This document shows positions 24,048-32,833 of a stretch of DNA of 64,000 nt, one piece after another. Each line of letters begins with the position of its first letter. Within the stretch, counting starts at the first letter, position 1. Origin of the DNA: an uncultured Oscillospiraceae bacterium. Its GTDB lineage: Bacteria; Bacillota; Clostridia; Oscillospirales; Oscillospiraceae. The DNA lies in NCBI GenBank assembly GCA_910578505.1, contig CAJTPV010000001.1, forward strand, positions 157,307-221,306, read 5' to 3'. A program made the translations under genes and the position numbers. Under the pieces are notes generated by a model that had not been told where the DNA came from, did no database searches, and saw nothing but the letters and a program-made list of their open reading frames with translations.

Positions 24048-25290
24048 GCTGGGCGTGCAGATCTTCCAGAACTGCCTTGTGGAGCTGCTCAGCCGCTTCC
24101 CCCAGCTGGACGCCGCTTTTGCCGCGCTGCCCTGCGTACCGGACGAGGCTGTACCCACCGTTGGTGTGGACGGAGCCGCCCTCCGCTTCTCCCCCCGCTG
24201 GATTCTCCCGCTGTACCGGGACGGCCCGGCCCGCCTCCGGCGGGGTTACCTGCACATGCTGCTGCACTGCCTGTACCTCCACCCCTTTGCGGGCAATTCG
24301 GGGCGGCTGTGGAATCTGGCGGCGGACATAGCCGTGGAACAAACCCTGTCCGCCGCCCTCCCGGCGCCGCCGGACAGGGTGCGGGACGGGTGCCTACAGA
24401 TTCTGGGCGGCGAGGCCCGGTCCGCCGAGGCGCTGTATGAAATGCTGCGGGAGAGCGCCTTTCCCTTTTCCACAGCGGAGATGGAGGCCGCTTTTTCCTT
24501 CGACAGCCACGCCCTCTGGCGGCCCGGCCCGGAGGAACGGCAAAAGTGGAGGGCCCTTGCCTCCGGGGCCGGGCGGGGCGGGGGCCGGACCGGACATACA
24601 GCCGGCGATGGCGCGGAGACGGTGGGGGCCGGCGGACCGGGGCGCTATGACTACCGCCGCTTCCTGCGGCAGTTCACCACCCGGCGGGAGGAGGTCATCC
24701 CGGACCCGGAGAACTTCGACCTGGTGCTGTACAGCTTCGGCATGGACCTGTACGGGAATCTGCCCCTCATTGAGCCGCTGGAGTACCAGGAGGCGGCGCG
24801 GCTGGCGGAGCTGGTGATTGCCATTGACACCTCCGGCTCCTGCTCGGCGGAGACCGTCCGGCGGTTCCTGGAGGAAACCTACGCCATTGTCAGCGCCCAG
24901 GAGAACTTTTTCCGGGAGATGAAGGTGTACCTCATCCAGTGCGACTGCCTGGTGCAGAGCGTCACCGTCATCCGCTCCGCCCAGGAGTGGCTGGACAGCT
25001 GCAGGCGCATCACCATCCAGGGCCGGGGCGGCACGGACTTCACGCCGGTATTCCGGTACGTGGAGGAGCTGCGGCGGAACAAGGAGCTGAACGATCTGAA
25101 GGCCCTGCTGTACTTCACCGACGGCGACGGCGTGTATCCCCGCCAGCCCACGGAGTACCAGACAGCCTTTGTCTTCCTCCACAAAAACAACCATATGGAC
25201 CATGTCCCCTCCTGGGCCGTGACACTGGCGCTGGAGGGGCCGGCAGGATGTACGAACGACAGCGGACAGGTAAGAGGACAAACTATATGA
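24016..25290 (+). CDS. VWA-like metallopeptidase (DUF2201 type)
   Basis: The 424-residue protein resembles the DUF2201 putative metallopeptidase family. Its N-terminal region has the helical HMLLHCLYLHP motif, a likely metal site, at about residue 80. Its C-terminal VWA-like domain has AIDTSGSCSAE and later GRGGTDFTPVF. Such proteins usually pair with MoxR-type AAA ATPases, and one lies two genes downstream. ATG 24016 follows AAGGGAG. The last roughly 17 residues after VTLALE look unlike a family end and stop exactly in the ATG of the endonuclease, suggesting the original 3' end was altered when the R-M genes entered. Confidence 0.75.
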   Translation: MDSRTKISPSELGVQIFQNCLVELLSRFPQLDAAFAALPCVPDEAVPTVGVDGAALRFSPRWILPLYRDGPARLRRGYLHMLLHCLYLHPFAGNSGRLWNLAADIAVEQTLSAALPAPPDRVRDGCLQILGGEARSAEALYEMLRESAFPFSTAEMEAAFSFDSHALWRPGPEERQKWRALASGAGRGGGRTGHTAGDGAETVGAGGPGRYDYRRFLRQFTTRREEVIPDPENFDLVLYSFGMDLYGNLPLIEPLEYQEAARLAELVIAIDTSGSCSAETVRRFLEETYAIVSAQENFFREMKVYLIQCDCLVQSVTVIRSAQEWLDSCRRITIQGRGGTDFTPVFRYVEELRRNKELNDLKALLYFTDGDGVYPRQPTEYQTAFVFLHKNNHMDHVPSWAVTLALEGPAGCTNDSGQVRGQTI

Positions 25291-26039
25291 TGCATTCAAT
25301 ACAACTCCCAGACAATCTGGAAGATCGAATTGCCGATGCGGTCAGATCCTTTTGGACAACAAGAACCGGACAACTTACACGGCAAAATGCCCAAGGGGTC
25401 AGGGATCAGGGGAATCGCGGGGCGGTTACAGGCGGTAAGCAGCTGGATGGATTTGTTCACCTGATTTGTGACCTTTTGACTTTGAACGGGGTTCCGGACA
25501 GGTGTATTTTTGCCAACTCTGATTTAGAGCTTCCCGGTTATTTCCGCCCCAACAAAAAATGGGACCTGCTGGTAGTTGACCGGGATGAATTGGTAATTGC
25601 CATCGAGTTCAAAAGCCAAGTCGGCCCCTCCTTTGGCAATAATTTCAACAACCGGACAGAAGAGGCAATGGGTACGGCGCTGGATATCTGGACAGCCTAT
25701 CGGGAGGGTGTGTTTGGGGCCCAGAGCGCGCCGTGGCTGGGCTATTTTATGATGTTGGAGGACTGTGGGAAATCAAATGAGCCTGTACGAGTCAGATCTC
25801 CGCACTTTGATGTATTGAAGGAATTTGTTGACGCCTCGTACAAAAAGCGCTATGAGATTTTTTGCGAGAAGCTCCTGCTGGAACGCCAATATTCCGCAGC
25901 CTGCTTTGCAGCAACCTCCTGTTCAGGAGAAGATATTATATACGATTTTCCAAGGGAACATCTGTCGTTTGAGGCCTTTGCTATTTCCATGCTGAGCGCG
26001 GCGTTTGTACGCTTGGGAGGACGGAGGCATTCATCTTGA
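25287..26039 (+). CDS. PaeR7I/XhoI-family type II restriction endonuclease
   Basis: The 250-residue product carries the family signature KSQVGPSFGNNFNNRTEEAM and a PD-(D/E)xK-type catalytic core (WDLLVVD ... AIEFKSQ). PaeR7I and XhoI cut CTCGAG, so that site is the first guess for specificity. ATG 25287 overlaps the VWA stop (ATGA); a second ATG follows at 25290. An AGAGGA site is near. The gene is visibly richer in A+T than its neighbours, consistent with transfer. It precedes its methyltransferase with a 4-nt overlap. Confidence 0.88.
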   Translation: MMHSIQLPDNLEDRIADAVRSFWTTRTGQLTRQNAQGVRDQGNRGAVTGGKQLDGFVHLICDLLTLNGVPDRCIFANSDLELPGYFRPNKKWDLLVVDRDELVIAIEFKSQVGPSFGNNFNNRTEEAMGTALDIWTAYREGVFGAQSAPWLGYFMMLEDCGKSNEPVRVRSPHFDVLKEFVDASYKKRYEIFCEKLLLERQYSAACFAATSCSGEDIIYDFPREHLSFEAFAISMLSAAFVRLGGRRHSS

Positions 26040-26953
26040 CAAGTCAGCTGCTCTACCATGGCGACGCAAGGGACATCCGCTTTATTCCGGATCAAAGCGT
26101 CCACCTGGTATTAACATCCCCCCCCTACTTCAATCTAAAGGAATACCGAAAAGGCCAAAATCAGCTGGGCATTCTGGAGGACTATCAGGAATTTGTCGAC
26201 GAGCTTGAAAAGGTCTGGAGAGAATGCTACCGTGTCTTGGTTCCCGGCGGACGCATTGTGTGCGTTGTGGGCGACGTGTGCATGTCGAGACGGAAATATG
26301 GCCGCCATGTTGTTATGCCGCTCCATTCAGATATCGCCGTCTCATGCCGGAAAATTGGTTTTGATAACCTCAATCCAATCCTATGGCATAAGATTTCCAA
26401 CGCGGCCTTTGAGGCGAACACGCATAGCTCGATTTTGGGAAAGCCCTACGAGCCAAACGCAATCATCAAAAATGATATCGAATATATCCTGATGGAACGG
26501 AAGCCCGGCGGGTACAGAAAGCCCACGGAGCAGCAGCGCGCCGAAAGCAAAATCGGCAAGGAGGATTTTCAGAATTGGTTCAGCCAGATATGGGAGATGC
26601 CCGGAGCGTCAACCAAAAGCGGCCATCCCGCGCCCTTCCCGCTGGAACTGGCCAGCAGACTGGTAAAGATGTTTTCTTTTGTTGGGGATACCGTTTTAGA
26701 CCCCTTCTGCGGAAGCGGCACCACCATGCTGGCTGCAATCAATAACGGCAGAAACAGTGTCGGCGTTGAGACAGAGGCATATTACTGTGATTATGCCGTA
26801 CAGCGGATTTCGACCGGGCGAAGCGTATTGGCCGACTACACATTTCAATATATTGACTTGAGCCATGAGGAAGATTCCTATGTCAGCCAAACTGAGCAAA
26901 GCTCCACAGATAAAGCCGCCTCAAACAGATCACGGGAGCAAATAAGCATATGA
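26036..26953 (+). CDS. DNA methyltransferase of the R-M system
   Basis: A 305-residue amino-methyltransferase with the catalytic motif TSPPY near the N-terminus (about residue 22) and the AdoMet motif DPFCGSGTTML near the C-terminus. This order is the beta class; TSPPY often goes with N4-cytosine methylation, though N6-adenine is possible. It starts with TTG 26036 inside the endonuclease stop (TTGA), with GGAGG upstream, and ends in an ATGA overlap with the ATPase gene. It should protect the host from the adjacent PaeR7I-type enzyme. It is A+T-rich like its partner. Confidence 0.88.
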   Translation: MTSQLLYHGDARDIRFIPDQSVHLVLTSPPYFNLKEYRKGQNQLGILEDYQEFVDELEKVWRECYRVLVPGGRIVCVVGDVCMSRRKYGRHVVMPLHSDIAVSCRKIGFDNLNPILWHKISNAAFEANTHSSILGKPYEPNAIIKNDIEYILMERKPGGYRKPTEQQRAESKIGKEDFQNWFSQIWEMPGASTKSGHPAPFPLELASRLVKMFSFVGDTVLDPFCGSGTTMLAAINNGRNSVGVETEAYYCDYAVQRISTGRSVLADYTFQYIDLSHEEDSYVSQTEQSSTDKAASNRSREQISI

Positions 26954-28473
26954 ACATCAGAGACGCAAAACAGGAGATCAAAAACACGCTTCGGGCCTAC
27001 CACCGCCGGGACAGCGCCGGACGCTGCCTCTTTCCCGCCGTACGCCAGCGGCCCATTCTGCTCATGGGCCCGCCCGGCATCGGCAAGACGGCCATTCTGG
27101 AGCAGGCCGCCGCCGAGGCGGGGGTGGGACTGGTGTCCTACACCATGACCCACCACACCCGGCAGAGCGCCATCGGCCTGCCCCATATCGAGAGCCGCAC
27201 CTTCCAGGGCCGGGAATTCCAGGTGACGGAGTATACCCTCAGCGAAATTGTGGCGTCTGTATACGCCTGCATGGAGCGGACGGGACAGCAGGAGGGCATC
27301 CTGTTTATCGACGAGATCAACTGCGTGTCCGAGACCCTGGCCCCTACCATGCTGCAATTTTTGCAGAACAAAACCTTCGGCAGCCACAAAATCCCCGATG
27401 GCTGGCTGATTGTGGCGGCAGGGAATCCGCCGGGCTACAACCGCTCGGTCCGGGAGTTCGACGTGGTGACGCTGGACCGGGTGCGGGAAATCGACATCGA
27501 GGCGGACCTGGCGGTCTGGATGGACTACGCCCGGCAGAAACGGGTCCACGGGGCGATACTGTCCTATCTGACCATCCACGAGGACCAGTTCTATCAGGTG
27601 CGGCAGACCCCGGCGGGGGCGTCCTTTGTCACCGCCAGGGGCTGGGAGGACCTGTCGGAGCTGCTCCAGGGGTACGAGGCCCTGGGGCTGCCCGTCACAG
27701 AGGCCCAGGTGGGGCAGTACCTGCGAAATGAGGACACGGCCCGCGGCTTTGCGGGGTATTACCGGCTCTACCGGAAGTACGGCGAGGCGTACGGCATTCC
27801 GGAGCTGCTGGACGGCACGGCTGCCGATCTGTCTGAACAGGCTGCGCTGGCAAGAAGCGGCTCCTTCGACGAGCGGTTCACGGTGGTAAATCTGGTGCTG
27901 GATTCTCTGAACGGCTGGTTTTTCCGGGCCCGGCAGTCAGACCGGGCTGTCTCCGCCCTCCACGGGGCGCTGAGCGCCTTCCGCCTGTTCCTCCGGGACC
28001 GGGAGGACTGCGAATGTCTGGAGGCGTTCCTGCAGGGACGCCGGGACGCCCTGCGGGTGAAGGAGACGGCGGGACTGCTGACGCAGGAGGCCCTGGCGGA
28101 TGAGACGTGGGTGCTGGAGCGGCTGGAGACGTACCGCCTGGAGCTGCTGGCGGGGCATGTACGGGACAAGGAGGCGGGCTTTTCCCGCCTGAAGACGCTG
28201 TTTCAGCAGGAGGTGGACAGCCGGGCCGGGCTCGTGGAGGCGGTCCGGGGACGGCTGGACCGGGCGTTTTCCTTCCTGGCGGAGGCCTTCGGCGACGGGC
28301 AGGAGATGATCCTCTTTGTCTCCGCCCTCACCAGAGGGGACGCGGCCATGGACTTTATCAGCCTCCACGGCTGCGACGCATACCTGCAGTACAGCGGGAA
28401 GCTGCTCTATCGGGAGCGGGAGGCGGAGCTGCAGGAGGCGTGCCGCGCGGCGCTGGAGGAGGGCGGCAGATAA
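26950..28473 (+). CDS. MoxR-type AAA ATPase
   Basis: The 507-residue protein has Walker A GPPGIGKT (about residue 41), Walker B ILFIDEINC, and sensor-type AAGNPPGYNRS, as in MoxR/AAA_5 ATPases that work with VWA proteins as chaperones or metal-insertion factors. A helical region of roughly 270 residues follows the ATPase core. Its ATG overlaps the methyltransferase stop. The VWA-like gene before the R-M pair is the probable partner, so the operon seems to have been split by the R-M insertion without breaking cotranscription. Confidence 0.82.
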   Translation: MNIRDAKQEIKNTLRAYHRRDSAGRCLFPAVRQRPILLMGPPGIGKTAILEQAAAEAGVGLVSYTMTHHTRQSAIGLPHIESRTFQGREFQVTEYTLSEIVASVYACMERTGQQEGILFIDEINCVSETLAPTMLQFLQNKTFGSHKIPDGWLIVAAGNPPGYNRSVREFDVVTLDRVREIDIEADLAVWMDYARQKRVHGAILSYLTIHEDQFYQVRQTPAGASFVTARGWEDLSELLQGYEALGLPVTEAQVGQYLRNEDTARGFAGYYRLYRKYGEAYGIPELLDGTAADLSEQAALARSGSFDERFTVVNLVLDSLNGWFFRARQSDRAVSALHGALSAFRLFLRDREDCECLEAFLQGRRDALRVKETAGLLTQEALADETWVLERLETYRLELLAGHVRDKEAGFSRLKTLFQQEVDSRAGLVEAVRGRLDRAFSFLAEAFGDGQEMILFVSALTRGDAAMDFISLHGCDAYLQYSGKLLYREREAELQEACRAALEEGGR

Positions 28474-28513
28474 ATCGGACATGAAAGCAATGCCCCCGCA
28501 ATCACACAGAGCT

Positions 28514-28559
28514 ATAGGCCAGGACTGCAGCCGGTAAAATTGCCGCAGTCCTGGCCTAT
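28514..28559. terminator. bidirectional terminator, 15-bp perfect stem
   Basis: ATAGGCCAGGACTGC (28514-28528) pairs perfectly with 28545-28559 between the convergent ATPase and exporter genes. Confidence 0.75.
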
Positions 28560-28584
28560 GCATATACCACCGTATGTATCCTGT

Positions 28585-29037
28585 TCAAGCCTTCTTCCGG
28601 GACATCCGAATCTTCTGGTACAGCTGAAAGATGGAGGAGGGGAACAGGATCCCCACGGCGATGGACACCGCCAGCAGCACCGTATTCAGCCCCTGGACAG
28701 AGCAGGCGTTGAAATTTCCCTCCATAAAAAACTTCATGGTGTGGTACAGCGAACCCCCTGGAATCAGCGGGACCGCCGCCGTAATGATAAACAGCGTCGC
28801 CGGGCACTTCACCACACGGGCCATCATCTCCCCGTAGACCGTCAGCACCACCGCAGACGCAAAATACCGCACCACGTCCTGGTCCGACCAGTATCCCGCC
28901 AGCAGATACACCACCCAGGCCAGCAGGCCCCCCAGGCTGGCCAGCAGCAGCTTTTCCCGCCGCACGTGGAACAGCAGCGCAAAGCCCATGGACCCCAGGA
29001 ACGCCGTCGCCAGCCCCATGACATACTTTGTCATCAT
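28585..29037 (-). CDS. threonine/serine exporter, small subunit-like (ThrE C-terminal type)
   Basis: The 150-residue membrane protein has about four to five hydrophobic segments and the motif PLIPGGSLYHTM typical of the short ThrE half (DUF3815). In many Firmicutes the ThrE exporter is split into this half and a larger DUF1212 half, which lies just upstream. An AAGGAGGG site precedes ATG 29037. Together they should export threonine or serine across the cytoplasmic membrane. Substrate is inferred from the family. Confidence 0.82.
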   Translation of the reverse strand: MMTKYVMGLATAFLGSMGFALLFHVRREKLLLASLGGLLAWVVYLLAGYWSDQDVVRYFASAVVLTVYGEMMARVVKCPATLFIITAAVPLIPGGSLYHTMKFFMEGNFNACSVQGLNTVLLAVSIAVGILFPSSIFQLYQKIRMSRKKA

Positions 29038-29049
29038 CCCGCGCCCTCC

Positions 29050-29862
29050 TTACAGAAAGTTTGCCGCCAGGGCAAAACCGCAGGCGATGGTCAGCGCCAG
29101 CAAGATGGCCTCGATAAAGCGCATGAGGCCGGAGATGGTGTTGCCGCTGAACATGTCCCGCAGGGAGTTGGTCAGGGCGATGCCGGGGATGAGCAGCATG
29201 ATATTGCCGATGCTGATCATATCCACGCTGTCCCCCAGCCCGAAGTGGACCGCCAGCCCCGCCAGCAGCCCGCCCAGACAGGAGCAGAGCATGGCGGACA
29301 GGAACGGACTGGCGTTTACGCCCTGGATGGACCGCTCCAGACATTTCAGGATCATGCCGATGACGCCGGAGACCACCGCGTCCGCAGCGCTGCCGCCGAA
29401 AAAGAGGGAGAAGGAGGAGGAAATCAGCACATAGGTGAACAGCTGCACCCCAAAGCTGTACTGGGGCACAGACATAATCTCCTCCAGGGCCGCGTGCATG
29501 TCCTCCGGCCCCAGGTGCTCCGAGCAGACCAGACGGCAGAGCTGGTTGAGCAGCTCCAGCCGGTTTAAGTCGTATTTCATCCCCTCGATCCGGCGGGTCT
29601 GGGTGATGGCGCCGAACCGGTGGGAGTATACCGTCACCACGATGCTGGCGGTGATGGTCAGCACATCCGCCCGCTCCGCGCCGAAGGAGAAGCACAACCG
29701 CCGGAGGCTGTCCTCCACCCGGCTGACCTCCGCGCCGCTCTGCAGCATCTGCTGGCCGATCTCCAGAATTTCATACAGGTACTCGTTTGCCCGCTCCGCC
29801 TCGGCCATGACCGCCAGACGTCCGGCCTCCTCCGGGGAGAGCGGGAGATTTGCCATTTCCAT
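29050..29862 (-). CDS. threonine/serine exporter, large subunit-like (ThrE N-terminal type)
   Basis: A 270-residue DUF1212 protein. The N-terminal cytosolic part (about 1-125) has GQQMLQSGAEVSRVEDSLRR. The C-terminal part has five or so membrane helices with LLIPGIALTNSLRDMFSGN, a hallmark of ThrE. The short half follows after 12 bases, and a dipeptidase precedes it by 25 bases. The combination suggests peptide breakdown with release of excess amino acids. The Shine-Dalgarno site is weakly placed, so the start could be the second ATG at 29856. Confidence 0.82.
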   Translation of the reverse strand: MEMANLPLSPEEAGRLAVMAEAERANEYLYEILEIGQQMLQSGAEVSRVEDSLRRLCFSFGAERADVLTITASIVVTVYSHRFGAITQTRRIEGMKYDLNRLELLNQLCRLVCSEHLGPEDMHAALEEIMSVPQYSFGVQLFTYVLISSSFSLFFGGSAADAVVSGVIGMILKCLERSIQGVNASPFLSAMLCSCLGGLLAGLAVHFGLGDSVDMISIGNIMLLIPGIALTNSLRDMFSGNTISGLMRFIEAILLALTIACGFALAANFL

Positions 29863-29887
29863 AATTGCTTCTTGCCTGCTCCTTTGC

Positions 29888-30835
29888 TTATAACCACGCT
29901 TTGAAAAACCGCCAGGCGTTGCCGAACAGAATGCCGTCCGCTGTGTCCGCCGGGATGCCGTGCTGGGTCAGATAGCCGTAGATGGACAGGGATTTTTCCA
30001 CGGAATCCAGGTCCGGGTGGATATCCGTGCCGTCGAAGTCCGAGCCCAGGGCCAGACAGGCCCCGGCGTCCAGCTCCAGGAAGCGGCACACATGGCGGTA
30101 CAGGTCGTCCAGATTGCCCCGACCGCTGTCGGAGAGGAAGTCCTTGGAGTAGTTCAGGCCGATGAGCCCGCCCCGGTCCGCGATCTCCCGGATAAAGGCG
30201 TCCGGCAGGTTCCGCCGGTGGCCGCACACCGAACGGGCATTGGAGTGGGAGGCCACAAAGGGCTTTTTCGCCACGCTCAGCAGGTCCTCAAAGCCCCGGT
30301 CGTTGAGGTGGGACACGTCCACCAGCACGCCGCACCGCTCCAGCTCCGCAACCGCCTCCCTGCCGCAGGCGGTGAGGCCAGCAGAGCTGTCGTGGCCGGA
30401 ACCCAGCTCGTTGGGGCCGTTCCAGGTGAGGGTCAGCATCCGCACGCCGGCGTCCCGCAGGACCTGGGCCCGCTCCGGCTGTCCCGCCAGGGCCGCGCCC
30501 CCCTCCACGGTCAGGACGGCGGCAAATTTCCCGGCCTCCAGGGCCTGCTCCATGTCCGAGAAGGACCGGCAGGGGGAGACTTTATCGCCGTGGGCCACCA
30601 TCTGCCGGTCGAAAACAGCGCGGTAGCGATCAAAAAAGTCGATGGCGTCCTGGCCCCGGTAATTGTCCGGGACAAAAATGGCGAAGCACTGGACCCAGCG
30701 CAGGTTCCGGGGCATTTTGCCCAGGGCGATGTGGTACGCCGGGTTGACCAGCGGGCCGCAGGCCGGGGGCTGGGACGCCCACATGTCGCGGGTCAGGGTG
30801 TCGCAGTGCAGATCGATAATGCCTGTGGGAAACAT
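29888..30835 (-). CDS. membrane-type dipeptidase (peptidase M19)
   Basis: The 315-residue enzyme belongs to the renal dipeptidase family of zinc amidohydrolases. Visible marks are DLHCDTLTRDMW near the N-terminus (HxD metal ligands), LTLTWNGPNELG, VDVSHLNDRGFEDLL, ASHSNARSVCGHRRNL and ALGSDFDGTDI. No signal peptide is seen, so it is likely cytosolic. ATG 30835 follows GGAGG at 7 bases, and I prefer it to TTG 30850. It heads an operon with the two ThrE halves. Confidence 0.9.
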   Translation of the reverse strand: MFPTGIIDLHCDTLTRDMWASQPPACGPLVNPAYHIALGKMPRNLRWVQCFAIFVPDNYRGQDAIDFFDRYRAVFDRQMVAHGDKVSPCRSFSDMEQALEAGKFAAVLTVEGGAALAGQPERAQVLRDAGVRMLTLTWNGPNELGSGHDSSAGLTACGREAVAELERCGVLVDVSHLNDRGFEDLLSVAKKPFVASHSNARSVCGHRRNLPDAFIREIADRGGLIGLNYSKDFLSDSGRGNLDDLYRHVCRFLELDAGACLALGSDFDGTDIHPDLDSVEKSLSIYGYLTQHGIPADTADGILFGNAWRFFKAWL

Positions 30836-30990
30836 ATGTATATCCTCCAAATTTTATTCTCAAGTTAGGAATTTTCTTCGCTGACAGCGGGCAGGGCCCC
30901 GGTAAACTGGAATTTATGCCTTTAGTTTTTCTTTTTGCAAGAATATAAAAAGGGCTATCAAAACCACATTGATAATTAGAACTATACTGC

Positions 30991-31827
30991 TTACTTGCCC
31001 TGTCCAGCCTGCAGCTTTTCTACTTCTTCAAGTGAAAGACCGGAAATTATTGCAACCTCCTCCAAAGCGTACTTTCCCATCTCAAGCATGCGGAGTACAG
31101 TCAACTTTTTCTCCTCTCTCATGCCCTCTCTCATGCCTTCTCTCAGGGATTCGTTTCTCATATCCTCCATGACCTTGCACATGATAGCAATTCCCTCCTT
31201 ACTTTCTTTGAAGAATCTAACCCGTTCCGCCAGCATTTCGTAGTGCATATTCGCCGGGTCTGTACAGGAAAAATCGTGCATCAGTTTCCCAATCGGCGTT
31301 TCGTCCCGATAGGCGCCGTTCACATACACAATATGTGAGCCGTCCTCAAACTTTTTATTGCTGCCGGAAATATACCGCTCAACTTTATAGAGAGGCTGTC
31401 CATCGCCAATCACATCGTGCTCCGTAATAAACACAACGTAGGTTTCCGGCAACTCGGCAAAATCCGCGCCCTTCCGCAGGAGATTCGCGTCCATCATGCT
31501 GCTGTTATATCTTGCCCGTTTTCTTCCGGCCCCCTTGTCAGAGCGCTGGATTTCCACGTTTATCTTTCGCCCGGCGCTGTCAGTTGCCACAATGTCCAGC
31601 CGCACAGAGCGATGAAGCAGATTTTCCACAAACACCTGGGTGCGGACATCCACAACCACTAAATCAGGCATTTCCAATACAATCCGCAGCACAAGCTGGA
31701 TATACTTGGGATCACCCTCGAAGCACTTTGTCAGAAAATCATCGTCCAGTAGGCGAAAACCTCTCAGTCGACGCAAATCCTCCTGGTGCTGCAAGTCTAT
31801 CCGTTCTGTCGTAGTCAAATATGCCAC
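30991..31827 (-). CDS. Rpn/PD-(D/E)XK nuclease family protein
   Basis: The 278-residue protein matches the Rpn-type recombination-promoting nuclease / putative transposase family: LLDDDFLTKCFEGDPKYIQLVLRI, then a nuclease core RLDIVATD...INVEIQRS (D...E-x-Q) and QRSDKGAGRKRARYNSSMMD. The C-terminal third is charged, with an REGMREGMREEKK repeat and probable coiled coil. The start is GTG 31827 or TTG 31818. Members are mobile and promote RecA-independent recombination. It is A+T-rich, like the run of genes upstream, and is the last of them. Confidence 0.8.
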   Translation of the reverse strand: MAYLTTTERIDLQHQEDLRRLRGFRLLDDDFLTKCFEGDPKYIQLVLRIVLEMPDLVVVDVRTQVFVENLLHRSVRLDIVATDSAGRKINVEIQRSDKGAGRKRARYNSSMMDANLLRKGADFAELPETYVVFITEHDVIGDGQPLYKVERYISGSNKKFEDGSHIVYVNGAYRDETPIGKLMHDFSCTDPANMHYEMLAERVRFFKESKEGIAIMCKVMEDMRNESLREGMREGMREEKKLTVLRMLEMGKYALEEVAIISGLSLEEVEKLQAGQGK

Positions 31828-31840
31828 CTGCTTTCTTCAT

Positions 31841-32167
31841 TTACCAGCGTGTCATGTTTCTTTCAAATTTGTCAATATATGCCTGTCTCAATTCGTCTGT
31901 TGTAATTCCATAACAAAGCATCACATCATTATAGTACATTAATACATCAGCCATCTCTTCTATGAGGTCTTTTCTCAGCCGTTCATCGGTTGATGCTTTT
32001 TTCCCGCCATTCTTTTTTACAATATCAATTACTTCTCCAATTTCGCCAATCATCCACAGCAATTTGTTTTTACCAATTTCCGCACCAATTGGTTCCCACT
32101 TGCCTTTATATTTTTCTTGCAGTTCCTTCTGCATCTGCTGCATCTCATTGACACTGAAATCCGCCAT
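31841..32167 (-). CDS. MazG-like nucleotide pyrophosphohydrolase
   Basis: A short all-helical protein (108 residues from ATG 32167) with the MazG-type acidic motif GEIGEVIDI (about 42-50) and EEMADVLMYYND (about 70-81), which bind Mg2+ and nucleotide in house-cleaning NTP pyrophosphatases. ATG 32176 lies directly on the AGGAG site, so the second ATG is preferred. It lies 13 bases before the Rpn-type gene. Substrate unknown. Confidence 0.75.
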   Translation of the reverse strand: MADFSVNEMQQMQKELQEKYKGKWEPIGAEIGKNKLLWMIGEIGEVIDIVKKNGGKKASTDERLRKDLIEEMADVLMYYNDVMLCYGITTDELRQAYIDKFERNMTRW

Positions 32168-32224
32168 TTTACTCATCTCCTCTAATTCCGACGTATATCC
32201 TCCAAATGATAAATCCGTGTTTAC

Positions 32225-32812
32225 CTATTTGTAAAACGCAATATAACCGGCTTCTGTCGGGTGGTCTGCAATCAAAATCTCGCCTCCCTTCAGCACGTTG
32301 ACTGCGATCATCAAATCCGCCCCTGCCGCAATGAAATTCACCATCATCGCAAGGAAAGAAACGGTGCCGGGATACACCAGCATAAAAAGCACGCTGCCCA
32401 AGCCCAATACGGCAAAGGGCGCTAAAACGCCAATTAAATACTGCTTCTTTTCCAACGCCGCTTTACAGGCGCAGCTCGGCATCATCGCGCTGATATGAAA
32501 GCGGACCACAGTCCACCCTTTACCGCTTGCCGCCGCACAGCCGATACCATGCAGCAATTCATGGATGACGACAGAAACTGCTATGATTGCTATAAACAAA
32601 ATGTAGAAGGAAAGGCCGCTTACTTCCAATAGATGTGCTCTTTTAACCAGCAAAAAGCGGTATAATAAGCCAAAGACGATAACAAATGGAAGCGCGTATA
32701 AAAAGCCAGAAACCGTTGCCTTTCCGGAAGTGATGGTAACATCCTTTTCTTTATAGCCTTTTTCATTTAGCTTAGCTTTCATTTTTTCAAAATTTTCACT
32801 GTGGCTATCCAT
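32225..32812 (-). CDS. DUF3267 membrane zinc metalloprotease-like protein
   Basis: A 195-residue membrane protein with helices at about 33-52, 67-88, 125-145 and 148-165, and a HELLHG motif (about 84-89) at the end of the second helix. This HExxH placement is typical of DUF3267, a family related to site-2-type membrane proteases. Whether it is active is not known. GAGGAGG lies 7 bases before the ATG. It is part of the A+T-rich accessory run. Confidence 0.75.
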   Translation of the reverse strand: MDSHSENFEKMKAKLNEKGYKEKDVTITSGKATVSGFLYALPFVIVFGLLYRFLLVKRAHLLEVSGLSFYILFIAIIAVSVVIHELLHGIGCAAASGKGWTVVRFHISAMMPSCACKAALEKKQYLIGVLAPFAVLGLGSVLFMLVYPGTVSFLAMMVNFIAAGADLMIAVNVLKGGEILIADHPTEAGYIAFYK

Positions 32813-32833
32813 TGCAGTGTCCTCCTCAATTAT

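Noticed and set aside
30991..31827. Insertion sequence transposase
   Set aside because: The gene resembles the Rpn/PD-(D/E)XK family sometimes labelled transposase, but no terminal inverted repeats or target duplications were visible around it.
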